Shown here: piece by piece, positions 29,219-37,340 of the stretch
Numbering within the stretch: the stretch's first letter is position 1
How the letters are laid out: the number at the start of each line of letters is the position of its first letter
Made by a program: the position numbers and the translations under genes
Assembly (NCBI GenBank): GCA_964439625.1
Contig: CAYTPI010000003.1
Span: 62,001 to 126,000 of the forward strand
Direction: 5' to 3'
DNA: 64,000 bases
Source: CAYTPI01 sp964439625
GTDB taxonomy: Bacteria; Chloroflexota; Anaerolineae; Aggregatilineales; UBA3940
The notes under the pieces: model-generated
The model's input: only the letters and a program-made list of their open reading frames with translations
What the model was told of the DNA's origin: nothing
Database searches by the model: none

Positions 29219-29247
29219 ATTATAGGGAATTCAACACTCAGTGTCAA
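29219..29247 (-). promoter_or_regulatory. Consensus sigma-70 promoter of rpoC
   Basis: On the minus strand TTGACA (29247-29242), a 17-base spacer and TATAAT (29224-29219), a perfect match to the housekeeping consensus in all twelve positions. Predicted start is near 29212, so the rpoC leader is about 275 bases, filling 28938-29212. No gene is seen in that leader; the rest of the 344-base gap (29248-29281) is the end of the upstream operon. Confidence 0.85.
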
Positions 29248-29281
29248 CTAGATTAACGGAGTTCTGATAAACACATGCCGA

Positions 29282-30319
29282 CTACCAACGCATGACTTGA
29301 CTGCAATAGGAGCATTGGTACTGCTGCTGCGTTTCAGGCAGTGTTGGCATAGGTGCACCACAAGCCTCACACGATATTGGTGTCTCCTCTAAAGCGACCT
29401 GAGCAGTGACTTCTACCATCGTCGCGCCGATGCGCTCACGTTGAAGTTCGCCAGACTGAGTTCGCTTGATCATCGCCATCCACTCTTTCACTTTCTGACC
29501 CTTAAGACGAAAGTCAGCCTCAGCGAATGGCGCACCCCTCCCCAACACCAAGTCAAGATGTTCTGCATGCCGGAATAGACCCTCCGTGTGACGGTTCATC
29601 TCATCAACGGAAAGAATAGGTGTCTCAAACATTAATTCATGAACCAACTCTTTTTGCGTAGCAATGAACAAGATCTTCTTCGTCGCAATTTTTTCTTTTC
29701 GCTCAAACAGAATGCGCTGGTCTGTTAGATAGAGCACACCCTCTGGATTCTCTTTTTTTCCTTGTTCTATTCGCCATTCTGCTTTGACTGCCTGAACGAG
29801 TGCTTCGTCCGCATTGAGTTTGAAGGTCGCTTCAGATAGCTGCTCCATGGCCCAAATAAGCTGATTGATTTGTGACTGGGTTTGATAATACGTCCGGCTG
29901 ATACCATCGTAAATTGCCTCGACTTCCTCTTCGAGAGCTTCAACCTTTGTTTGGATGCTTTTGGTTCTTGTTTCAAGTGCAGCAAGTTTGCTTGCGTTGG
30001 GCCTGGCCCGTAACTTTGCTAGTTCGTTCACTATTTCAGCTACCATGGGATCTGCGGCACGCTTATTTTCAGCGTAGACTTCACGGGCATGCGGTTTGGC
30101 TTCCTGCCACTTTACTGCCAGATTTTCGATCTTTTTCTCAAGGAAGTTTTTGTACTTATAACCAGACGCCCTCAGCTTATCCAGCTTAGGCTGCAAAGCC
30201 TCGATGTTTGCTTCAAGGTCAACCATCTCATCTAGTTCTTCGGTAAACGTTGCTTCCTCTTGCAAATCTTCAATATCACGCGCAAGTGCATCTACCTTAG
30301 CAGAAATCTCATTAGCCAC
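29282..30319 (-). CDS. Coiled-coil protein with GRAM/PH-like domain and C-terminal zinc ribbon
   Basis: About 345 residues. The N-terminal 130 residues are a coiled coil, followed by another helical section. A central region (about 180-290) with GVLYLTDQRILFERKEK resembles bacterial PH/GRAM-like domains. The last 30 residues have CEACGAP and CSYC, a likely zinc ribbon. No enzyme motif is seen and the function is unknown. Start is a GTG whose G is the last base of the prfB stop (TAGTG), with AGGAG upstream; this one-base overlap points to translational coupling to prfB. It is the last gene of the ftsY-prfB operon. Confidence 0.78.
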   Translation of the reverse strand: MANEISAKVDALARDIEDLQEEATFTEELDEMVDLEANIEALQPKLDKLRASGYKYKNFLEKKIENLAVKWQEAKPHAREVYAENKRAADPMVAEIVNELAKLRARPNASKLAALETRTKSIQTKVEALEEEVEAIYDGISRTYYQTQSQINQLIWAMEQLSEATFKLNADEALVQAVKAEWRIEQGKKENPEGVLYLTDQRILFERKEKIATKKILFIATQKELVHELMFETPILSVDEMNRHTEGLFRHAEHLDLVLGRGAPFAEADFRLKGQKVKEWMAMIKRTQSGELQRERIGATMVEVTAQVALEETPISCEACGAPMPTLPETQQQYQCSYCSQVMRW

Positions 30320-31420
30320 TATTGCTTCTCCTGTTTCGATTGCTGCGACCACCGCAAGTATTCTTCCATAAACGCATCAAGATCGCCATCCAGAACAGCG
30401 CCCGTGTTGGCTGTTTCGTAGTTGGTACGGTGGTCTTTAACCATCTGGTAGGGATGAAGAACATAAGAACGGATCTGGTTGCCAAAGTTGGCGTCAACAT
30501 GCTCGCCCTTTAACGCAGCGAGTTCAGCTTCTTGCTTTTGACGCTCAAGCTCAAAGAGACGAGCTTTCAGCACGCGGAGCGCACTCTCTTTATTCTGAGT
30601 CAAAGAACGCTGGTTCTGACTGCTGACAACAATACCAGTTGGTTTGTGAGTGATGCGTACAGCCGTATCATTTTTCTGAACGTGCTGGCCGCCTGCCCCA
30701 CTTGCGCGAAATGTGTCCATTTCGAGATCATTCGCATTGATCTCAATGTCAATGTCATCCTTCTGTACATCCGGCCAAACTTCAAGCAGTGCAAACGACG
30801 TGTGACGGCGGTTAGCGGAATCGAATGGTGAGAGCCGCACTAGACGGTGCACGCCGCGTTCAGACTGTAAATAGCCGTAGGCCCAAAGCCCGCTGACTGC
30901 GAAGGTTACACTCTTCAAGCCTTCATCACTGGCACTGCGATCCAGTACATCAATCTTGTAGTTTCGTTTTTCAAACCATCGCAGAAACATACGCTCGAGC
31001 ATTAATGCCCAATCCATCGCATCAACGCCGCCGGTTCCTGAATGAATGGCGACTAAAGCATCTTCCCGGTCGTATTGACCAGAAAGCATCGTGACAAACT
31101 CTAGTTTATCGGCCTGCTCTTCCAGACCAAGCGTTTCAGCTTCTAAATCTTCACGCAAGTCTTCTTCAGCAATTTCAGCTAACTCAATCGTGTCACTGAT
31201 GGTTGTGACAATTGCATCCCACTGATCAAGCTCTGAGCGCAGCTGGGCTGCACGTTGCATCAAGCTTTGAGCTCGCTGGGGATCATCCCAAAAGTCTGTC
31301 TGAGCAGACTGAGCTTCGATCTCTTCAAGCTCTGCACGCTGTGAAGCTAGGTCAAAGACGCACCAAGAGCGTATCGATGCGTTCCTTCACGGCATTCAGG
31401 CGAGTAATCAGATCATCCAT
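30319..31420 (-). CDS. prfB: Peptide chain release factor 2, with programmed +1 frameshift
   Basis: RF2 reads UGA and UAA stops. Translation starts at the ATG at 31420 and runs 22 codons to CTT TGA at 31357-31352; slipping +1 continues in the frame from 31353 to 30319, giving 366 residues in all, the normal length. Both pieces are RF2-like: the second contains SPF, which reads the stop codon, and GAGGQH, the peptidyl-hydrolysis loop. So the in-frame TGA is the known RF2 autoregulatory frameshift, not a mutation. ftsY precedes it by 36 bases, and the next gene overlaps its stop by one base. Confidence 0.95.
31349..31360 (-). promoter_or_regulatory. RF2 programmed +1 frameshift site
   Basis: The minus strand reads CGT CTT TGA C: Leu codon CTT at 31357-31355, in-frame TGA at 31354-31352, then C at 31351. 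This is the canonical CTTTGAC slip site. The usual internal Shine-Dalgarno (AGGGGG) is weak here, reading TTGGTG three bases upstream of CTT. Confidence 0.93.
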
Positions 31421-31456
31421 TATGTGCATTCTTTCCTATGGTTGTAACGTTTTTTC

Positions 31457-32353
31457 TTAGATTTGGACTAGTTCGTCAACGAAAGCTGAACCATCAAAAG
31501 GTATGAGATCATCCACTGATTCACCGATGCCCACATACCGAACTGGCAACCCTACTTCTTGGTTAAGTGCGAATATCATACCGCCTTTGGCTGTACCATC
31601 CAGCTTAGTGACAATGATCCCAGTAACACCGACTACATCTTTGAAGTTTTTGGCTTGTGAAACTGCATTCTGCCCAGTCGTACCATCAACCACTAGCCAA
31701 ACCTCATGGGGCGCATCTGACACATTTTTGCTTGCGACACGCCCCACCTTCTTCAGCTCTTCCATTAGGTTGAATTTCGTATGCAAGCGACCAGCCGTAT
31801 CGATAAGCAACAAATTTTTGTTGCGAGCATCCGCCGCTTTGACTGCATCAAAAACGACAGCGCCCGCATCACCACCGGTCTGCCCAGCGATGACGGGAAT
31901 ATCAATACGCTCGCCCCATGTGCGGAGTTGCTCAACAGCCGCAGCTCTAAACGTGTCGGCAGCAGCAAGGATGACATCCCATGATTGATTGTGGTAGCGG
32001 TGGGCCAGCTTCGCAATGGAGGTTGTTTTTCCTGCACCGTTAACACCTACAATTAGCACGACGTTTAGTTCGCGTGATAGGCTAATATTTTCTTCGTTCG
32101 GGGTAATCAGAAGTTCAAGCAGAATCGTTTTTAGAGCCTCCACCATTTCATTCTGCTTAGTAATGCCCTCAGATGAAACTTTCTTGCGTAGCCGCTCGGT
32201 GATACCTAAGGCTGTTTCGACACCAAGGTCGGACTGAATTAACAGAGCCTCGACATCTTCCCAGGTATCATCAGTTAACTCCGTTGCCCCAACCAAGGTG
32301 GCGACCTTACCAAAGAAGGCCTTACGAGTCTTTTCTAGCGATTCACCAAACAT
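31457..32353 (-). CDS. ftsY: Signal recognition particle receptor FtsY
   Basis: The SRP GTPase receptor that docks ribosomes making membrane proteins at the translocon. The 298 residues hold the helical N domain (about 1-85) and the G domain with G1 GVNGAGKTTSIAKLA, DTFRAAAVEQL, DTAGR and TKLDG. The acidic membrane-binding A domain of E. coli FtsY is missing, so the protein begins directly with the NG core (MFGESLEKTRKAFFGK), a normal compact form in many bacteria. It heads the operon with prfB, and diverges from moaC. Confidence 0.96.
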   Translation of the reverse strand: MFGESLEKTRKAFFGKVATLVGATELTDDTWEDVEALLIQSDLGVETALGITERLRKKVSSEGITKQNEMVEALKTILLELLITPNEENISLSRELNVVLIVGVNGAGKTTSIAKLAHRYHNQSWDVILAAADTFRAAAVEQLRTWGERIDIPVIAGQTGGDAGAVVFDAVKAADARNKNLLLIDTAGRLHTKFNLMEELKKVGRVASKNVSDAPHEVWLVVDGTTGQNAVSQAKNFKDVVGVTGIIVTKLDGTAKGGMIFALNQEVGLPVRYVGIGESVDDLIPFDGSAFVDELVQI

Positions 32354-32383
32354 GCAAGCAGGTTCTTTCTGTTCAACATAATG

Positions 32384-32412
32384 CGAAACGTTTCGTGACG
32401 TGTGGCATTATA
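32384..32412 (-). promoter_or_regulatory. Possible ftsY promoter -10 and 12-bp palindrome
   Basis: A TATAAT-type -10 lies on the minus strand at 32412-32407, but the -35 is poor. Just downstream is a perfect 12-bp palindrome CGAAACGTTTCG (32384-32395), positioned like an operator overlapping the predicted start. Speculative. Confidence 0.3.
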
Positions 32413-32495
32413 ACATGAGGGCTAAGGGCAATATACGAGAGTGCTTACTGTCACGCTTGTATACCAACAATTATCTCGACAGTGTCATTACGAAC

Positions 32496-32525
32496 ATGAC
32501 AAACACTTTATGCATTGGCTATACT
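32496..32525 (+). promoter_or_regulatory. Putative promoter of the moaC operon
   Basis: ATGACA (32496-32501), 18-base spacer, TATACT (32520-32525); leader would be about 58 bases. No molybdopterin riboswitch was recognised in this short leader. Confidence 0.45.
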
Positions 32526-32589
32526 TCTCTCTCGCTAATATAGGCTAGAATTACTACTAAACACCAGTTGAAATTGGTCAGAATTACAG

Positions 32590-33087
32590 ATGAGTGAATT
32601 AACACATCTTAACGCTGATGGTCAGATTGAGATGGTTGATGTCGGAGCCAAACAAATCACAGATCGCACTGCGGTAGCCGGTGGGCAGATTGTTATGAAA
32701 GCTGAGACGTTTCGCTTAATCCGTGATGGTAATATCAAAAAGGGCGATGTTTTAACCACGGCAAAAATTGCAGGCATAATGGCGGCAAAGAAAACGTCCG
32801 AGATTATTCCTCTCTGCCACCCGATTGATTTGAGTTACATCGACCTCACCATGACCCTCGATGAAACACTGCCAGGGATCACAGTGACGGCGACGGCAAA
32901 AACCACGGGGCAAACAGGCGTTGAAATGGAAGCCCTTACGGCTGTCAACGCTGCGTGTTTGACCGTTTATGACATGGCCAAAGCGGTCGACAGAGAGATG
33001 AGAATCTCGGAGATTAGGTTACTCGAGAAAAGAGGTGGTAAGTCTGGTCATTTCATAGCCGACGGATACACTCCAAGCGACACATAA
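32590..33087 (+). CDS. moaC: Cyclic pyranopterin monophosphate synthase MoaC
   Basis: Second enzyme of molybdenum-cofactor synthesis, forming cyclic pyranopterin monophosphate from the MoaA product. Typical 165-residue length. Conserved parts are present: IIPLCHPI, EMEALTAV and DMAKAVDREM, and the KSGHF tail. It opens a unit with the moaD-moaE fusion 56 bases downstream. MoaA, MoeA and the other cofactor genes are not in the window. The Shine-Dalgarno is weak. Confidence 0.96.
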   Translation: MSELTHLNADGQIEMVDVGAKQITDRTAVAGGQIVMKAETFRLIRDGNIKKGDVLTTAKIAGIMAAKKTSEIIPLCHPIDLSYIDLTMTLDETLPGITVTATAKTTGQTGVEMEALTAVNAACLTVYDMAKAVDREMRISEIRLLEKRGGKSGHFIADGYTPSDT

Positions 33088-33143
33088 TCACTGTTAAATA
33101 TGGCTGACCACCGGGCATGATAGGTTTATTAAGAGGTTTCACA

Positions 33144-33869
33144 ATGAAGATAAGCGTAAAACTATTTGCAACGCTCAAAGATAAAGCCGGAACTGATTGC
33201 ATTGAAGTCACCGTTCCAACAGATGCATCAATTAAGCAGTTGGTTGACGTAATTGGACAGGACTTCCCCGAATTGAGAGAAAGTGCTGCGGTTGCACTTG
33301 TGGCAGTCAATCAGGAGTTTGTTTTTCCTGAAGACACTATTTTAGATACTGATGAGATCGCTTTATTTCCACCCGTCAGTGGTGGCGCTGAGTCCCCTGA
33401 TTTTTTTGCGATCACAGATGAGCCGTTAGATCTCAACGAAATTGTACAGAAAATCACCATTCCAGAGACTGGTGCCGTAGCTATGTTTTCTGGTATCGTG
33501 CGCGGCGTTACACTGAGCGATGACGGTGAGATCCGAACGGACTACCTAGTATATGAAGCCTATGAGTCAATGGCGATCGATAAGCTAAAGCAGATGGGTC
33601 GCGAAATACGCGAAAAGTTTCCCAAAGTTCAAGGGGTCGCCGGTGTGCAAACAATTGGGCGACGAGACGTTGGCGAGACGACTGTGCTTGTCGCTTGTTC
33701 ATCACGCCACCGTCACGATGGAATTTTTGAAGCTGCGCAATATGGGATTGATCGCCTCAAAGAAATTGTCCCTGTTTGGAAAAAAGAGTTTGGCTCGAAT
33801 GGCACATCGTGGATTGAAGGCGACTACCAACCTACTCCAGACGATGTTGCAACGCGAGACTCTGATTGA
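33144..33869 (+). CDS. MoaD-MoaE fusion, molybdopterin synthase
   Basis: Molybdopterin synthase inserts two sulfurs into cyclic pyranopterin monophosphate; normally MoaD (sulfur carrier) and MoaE (catalytic) are separate. Here one 241-residue frame holds a MoaD ubiquitin-like domain (1-81, ending FPPVSGG), then MoaE (about 90-235) with ARRDVGE-like RRDVGE, CSSRHRHDG and WKKE catalytic lysines. The di-glycine that must carry the thiocarboxylate is internal (Gly80-Gly81), so cleavage after it would be needed. Fused forms such as mycobacterial MoaX exist. Start is at 33144, preceded by AGAGG; a longer frame starts at 33117. Confidence 0.92.
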   Translation: MKISVKLFATLKDKAGTDCIEVTVPTDASIKQLVDVIGQDFPELRESAAVALVAVNQEFVFPEDTILDTDEIALFPPVSGGAESPDFFAITDEPLDLNEIVQKITIPETGAVAMFSGIVRGVTLSDDGEIRTDYLVYEAYESMAIDKLKQMGREIREKFPKVQGVAGVQTIGRRDVGETTVLVACSSRHRHDGIFEAAQYGIDRLKEIVPVWKKEFGSNGTSWIEGDYQPTPDDVATRDSD

Positions 33870-33894
33870 AACGTGAAGCCAAGGATTTAAATAG

Positions 33895-35127
33895 ATGACT
33901 CACCGAGTTGTGGTTACGGGTTATGGTGCAATCACATCACTGGGAAACACAGCGGAAGACGCATGGGCGGCAGCAAAAGAGGGTAAATCCGGCGTTGCAC
34001 CCATTACGCTCTATGATGCAACTGACGGTCCCATTCAGTACGCGGCAGAAGTAAAAGGCTTTGACCCTAGAAAAGAACTCGACCGACGTGAATACCGTCG
34101 TCAGGATCGATTTGAATGGATCGCAAACATGGCGGCTAACGAAGCCCTTGACCACAGCGGTATACTGGCAAACGGGCATGACCGGAGCCGCATCGGCGTA
34201 GCCGTCTCACCCTCCTGTGGTGGTATTGATACGTTTGAACAACAGATACTAAAGATGCACAACGAAGGCCCACGACGCATCAGTCCATTCACAATTCCCA
34301 TGGTGATGGCGGATGGCGCCTCTAGCACTATCAGCATCAAACATGGTTTACGGGGCCCATCCTTCGCAATTACCTCAGCGTGTGCCTCAGGCGCTGATAG
34401 CATCGGATTATCGCTACACTTGTTGCGGGCCGGGGTTGTTAACGCGATGGTAGCAGGCGGTACTGAGGCTGGTATCACCGAATTCGGCGTCAGCACGTTT
34501 CATCGCATGGGTGTTTATAGTCAACGTACTGATGGTACACCATCACCGTTTAGCTCTAATCGTGATGGGTTAATCATGGGTGAATGCTCAGCAGTTTTAA
34601 TCCTGGAGACTCTTGAACATGCCCAAGCACGCAAGGCAGAAATTTATGCTGAGCTAATCGGGTATGGGGCCTCCTCTGATGCCTACCATTTGACTGCTCC
34701 AGCTGAGGGTGGCTCTGGCAGCGCAGAAGCGATTAGTCGCGCTTTTGAAGACGCCCATATCGGGCCAGACTCAATTGATTACATCAGTGCACATGGCACT
34801 GGAACTGAACTCAACGATGTCGCAGAAACGCACGCTATCAAAACGACATTCGGTGAGCGCGCCTATGACGTGCCAGTTAGCGCAACGAAAAGCATGACGG
34901 GCCACGCAATTGGCGCAACTGGTGCACTCGAAGCCTTGTTCAGTATTAAATCGATTGAGGATGATGTTGTGCCGCCGACAATTAACTATACAGACCCTGA
35001 CCCCGAATGCGACCTTGATTACGTTCCAAACGAAGCTCGTGACTATATAGTGGATGTAGCAATGTCTAACGCATTCGGCTTTGGCGGGCACAATTCTGTG
35101 CTTATCTTCAAGTCTTTTAAGGAGTAG
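33895..35127 (+). CDS. fabF: Beta-ketoacyl-ACP synthase II FabF
   Basis: Elongates acyl-ACP chains by condensation with malonyl-ACP in fatty-acid synthesis. 410 residues, standard length. Active-site cysteine in TSACASG, and the two histidines in SAHGTGT and MTGHAIGATG are present, giving the Cys-His-His triad of KAS II. The gene follows moaDE by 25 bases and precedes rnc by 2; acpP, normally between, is absent here. AAGGA lies about 10 bases upstream of the ATG. Confidence 0.97.
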   Translation: MTHRVVVTGYGAITSLGNTAEDAWAAAKEGKSGVAPITLYDATDGPIQYAAEVKGFDPRKELDRREYRRQDRFEWIANMAANEALDHSGILANGHDRSRIGVAVSPSCGGIDTFEQQILKMHNEGPRRISPFTIPMVMADGASSTISIKHGLRGPSFAITSACASGADSIGLSLHLLRAGVVNAMVAGGTEAGITEFGVSTFHRMGVYSQRTDGTPSPFSSNRDGLIMGECSAVLILETLEHAQARKAEIYAELIGYGASSDAYHLTAPAEGGSGSAEAISRAFEDAHIGPDSIDYISAHGTGTELNDVAETHAIKTTFGERAYDVPVSATKSMTGHAIGATGALEALFSIKSIEDDVVPPTINYTDPDPECDLDYVPNEARDYIVDVAMSNAFGFGGHNSVLIFKSFKE

Positions 35128-35129
35128 CT

Positions 35130-35852
35130 GTGCCAGAAGAGTCAACTGCCAATGAATTCCAACAGAAAAATGGGGTGGTCTTCAAAGATACTGCCCTGCT
35201 CATCCGTGCATTGACCCACCCGAGTTACCAGAACGAGAACTCAGACCGGATCGCTATGGATAATCAACGCCTTGAGTTTCTCGGTGATGCCGTATTGGAT
35301 TTTATTGCAGGTGAACTACTGTATCATCAGCTACCGGATGCGGCAGAAGGACGGTTGACTCGCCTCCGGGCAGCGATGGTACGTACAGAAACATTAGCGG
35401 AATTAGCGTTGGAGACTGACGTTGACAAGGTACTGCTTCTTGGGCGTGGTGAAGAAGACAATGGAGGGCGACAACGTCAAAGCAATCTTTGCGCGGCATT
35501 TGAAGCAGTGGTTGGTGCCTTATATCTCGACCAAGGAATGGAACAAGCTGAAGCCTTTGTGCTACCGTTATTTGAGTCACGGTTGGCGACGCTCATGGAG
35601 CGGGAGTCCGACAAAGACCCGAAGAGCCGACTACAAGAATGGACACAACAACACCTCAACAAGACCCCAGTCTACGATGTTGTCAGCAGTACTGGAGCAG
35701 ACCACGATAAAACTTTCGTCATTGCCGTATACATTGACGACAAACCTTTGGCCACTGGGAGTGGTCGCAACAAGCGTATTGCCGCCCAGAACGCAGCTCG
35801 TGAGGTACTCGACAACCTTGAAACGTATTTTGATGTAGACAGTACTGCATGA
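35130..35852 (+). CDS. rnc: Ribonuclease III
   Basis: Double-strand-specific endonuclease that processes rRNA and mRNA. 240 residues: RNase III domain (about 5-150) with the signature LEFLGDAVLDF and the second metal-binding acidic segment in AAFEAVVGALYLD, then a C-terminal dsRBD (about 160-232) with DKTFVIAVYIDD. Start is GTG, with AAGGAG 6 bases before it and only 2 bases after the fabF stop, so the genes are coupled. It overlaps the next gene by 4 bases. Confidence 0.97.
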   Translation: MPEESTANEFQQKNGVVFKDTALLIRALTHPSYQNENSDRIAMDNQRLEFLGDAVLDFIAGELLYHQLPDAAEGRLTRLRAAMVRTETLAELALETDVDKVLLLGRGEEDNGGRQRQSNLCAAFEAVVGALYLDQGMEQAEAFVLPLFESRLATLMERESDKDPKSRLQEWTQQHLNKTPVYDVVSSTGADHDKTFVIAVYIDDKPLATGSGRNKRIAAQNAAREVLDNLETYFDVDSTA

Positions 35853-36694
35853 AAGTACTGGTGACGGGGGCCAGCGGTTTTATTGGTTCAAGTGTGTCTC
35901 GGAAACTTGACTCATTCTCGGAATTCGAAGTACTTGGCACATACCTCCAAAACCCACATACGGGGTGTGTGAATAACGTGCTACTCGATCTGCGTGATAA
36001 AGCGCGGGTACAGCGGCTGACAGACGAATTCCAACCAGTAGCGATCATTCATGTAGCGACAAGTCACCAGACAGTTTATGCTATCAAAGACGCCGCGAGA
36101 CACGTCGGGGAAGCAGCCAAGGCAGCCAAGGCGCACTTAGTTGCTTTCTCAACTGATATGGTATTTGACGGTACCCAGGCACCTTACGCAGAAACTGCGC
36201 CTGTTTCTCCCTTATCAGATTATGGTCGTGCGAAATCAGTATCAGACAGCATCCTTACAGAATTAGTTGAGTCATTAACCATCATTCGAACAAGCATAGT
36301 GTATGATTTTTTAGAGTCATCCCCACAACTACAGTGGATGATGGAGAAGATTGCTCGTGGCGAGGTGATCACACTATTTATTGACGAAATCCGACAGCCC
36401 ATTTGGGTAGAAAATCTAACCACGATTTTAGTTGAACTCACTAAAAAACAGCCACACGGTATAATCAACGTAGCGGGACCAGAGGCGTTATCGCGTCTTA
36501 TGTTTGGTACACAGCTGTTAACGCTAACCAACACACTCACCAAGGGACGTATTCAAGCTGCGCGTGTCGATGACAGCTCGCTGGTGAGACCAAAGGACTG
36601 CCGACTAAGCCTGAGTAAAGCGTTGACGACCCTAGAAACAAGATTACTCACAGTTGAAGAAGCATTCCAGCACCATGGCAGACTATCTCGGTAA
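35849..36694 (+). CDS. RmlD-like NAD-dependent sugar-nucleotide reductase/epimerase (SDR)
   Basis: A 281-residue extended short-chain dehydrogenase. The Rossmann motif GASGFIG opens the protein; FSTDMVFDG and the catalytic YGRAK (Tyr-x-x-x-Lys) match the dTDP-4-dehydrorhamnose reductase branch. No other dTDP-rhamnose gene is nearby, so the substrate is open. Its ATG overlaps the rnc stop by 4 bases (ATGA). It is probably part of the moaC-fabF-rnc operon. Confidence 0.82.
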   Translation: MKVLVTGASGFIGSSVSRKLDSFSEFEVLGTYLQNPHTGCVNNVLLDLRDKARVQRLTDEFQPVAIIHVATSHQTVYAIKDAARHVGEAAKAAKAHLVAFSTDMVFDGTQAPYAETAPVSPLSDYGRAKSVSDSILTELVESLTIIRTSIVYDFLESSPQLQWMMEKIARGEVITLFIDEIRQPIWVENLTTILVELTKKQPHGIINVAGPEALSRLMFGTQLLTLTNTLTKGRIQAARVDDSSLVRPKDCRLSLSKALTTLETRLLTVEEAFQHHGRLSR

Positions 36695-37340
36695 CGCGCC
36701 ACAACTAAGCAATAACACAGTGCGCTTAAACGGTAGAGAGCCGGGACTTTCATCAACGATAAAGCCTCAGTTTAAGGGTGCCATAGCCAAACGTGCATTA
36801 GCGATCCAGTATGTTCGAAGCAAGAATGTTGATGGATTGATTGAGCAACTTTCTCAACACGAACGCAGAGCATTTGCTGCCGACTGCGCGGCACATTGCC
36901 TACACTTCTTTGAAACAATCTACTCATCTGATGAGCGCCCGCGGCAAGCCATATGGATTGCAAACGCATTTTTAAATGGACGCGTTGACCTCCTTGCACT
37001 CGAAACAGCCTACGCCGCTGCCAAATCCGCTTCACGCATGGCACGCGCTGAGCATCAGTCAGCAGCCCATGCGGCAGCGCTGGCTGCTACATGGGCCACA
37101 GCAAGCTATTTACGCAAGGATGATCAGATATATGACCTCTGGAGTGCGTGCCTTGCACCAAGATATAGTGCATGGGCTTACGCGGCGGCAGCGAATGAAG
37201 TCGCAAGTGTGCTTACGTCAGAGCTTCCTGATATTCTCGATAAGTTGTGGCGAAGCGAAGACACAGCTGTAGCTGTACAAGCTTGGAGCCAGTCGCGTAC
37301 ATGGCAGTTACGCAAACTAGCAGAATACCATCGCATCTAA
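36675..37340 (+). CDS. Helical hypothetical protein, possibly Imm5-like
   Basis: A 221-residue alpha-helical protein, rich in Ala, with AYAAAKSASRMARAEHQSAAH and WATASYL-type helices that faintly recall Imm5-like proteins (putative toxin immunity). No toxin gene or polymorphic-toxin context is visible, so that reading is only a resemblance. No membrane segment, no enzyme motif. It overlaps the preceding gene by 20 bases using the ATG at 36675 and converges on the EEP-family gene, overlapping 4 bases. Confidence 0.62.
   Translation: MADYLGNAPQLSNNTVRLNGREPGLSSTIKPQFKGAIAKRALAIQYVRSKNVDGLIEQLSQHERRAFAADCAAHCLHFFETIYSSDERPRQAIWIANAFLNGRVDLLALETAYAAAKSASRMARAEHQSAAHAAALAATWATASYLRKDDQIYDLWSACLAPRYSAWAYAAAANEVASVLTSELPDILDKLWRSEDTAVAVQAWSQSRTWQLRKLAEYHRI

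Noticed and set aside
31352..31420. prfB as a broken gene because of an in-frame TGA
   Set aside because: The TGA sits in CTTTGAC, the normal RF2 programmed frameshift site, and both frames code for RF2 sequence, total 366 residues.
31503..31988. Long open frame opposite ftsY
   Set aside because: It is antisense to a well-matched ftsY, with no ribosome site and no family signature.
36675..37340. Toxin-immunity locus
   Set aside because: No toxin, secretion or polymorphic-toxin gene is close by; the resemblance of the helical protein is weak.
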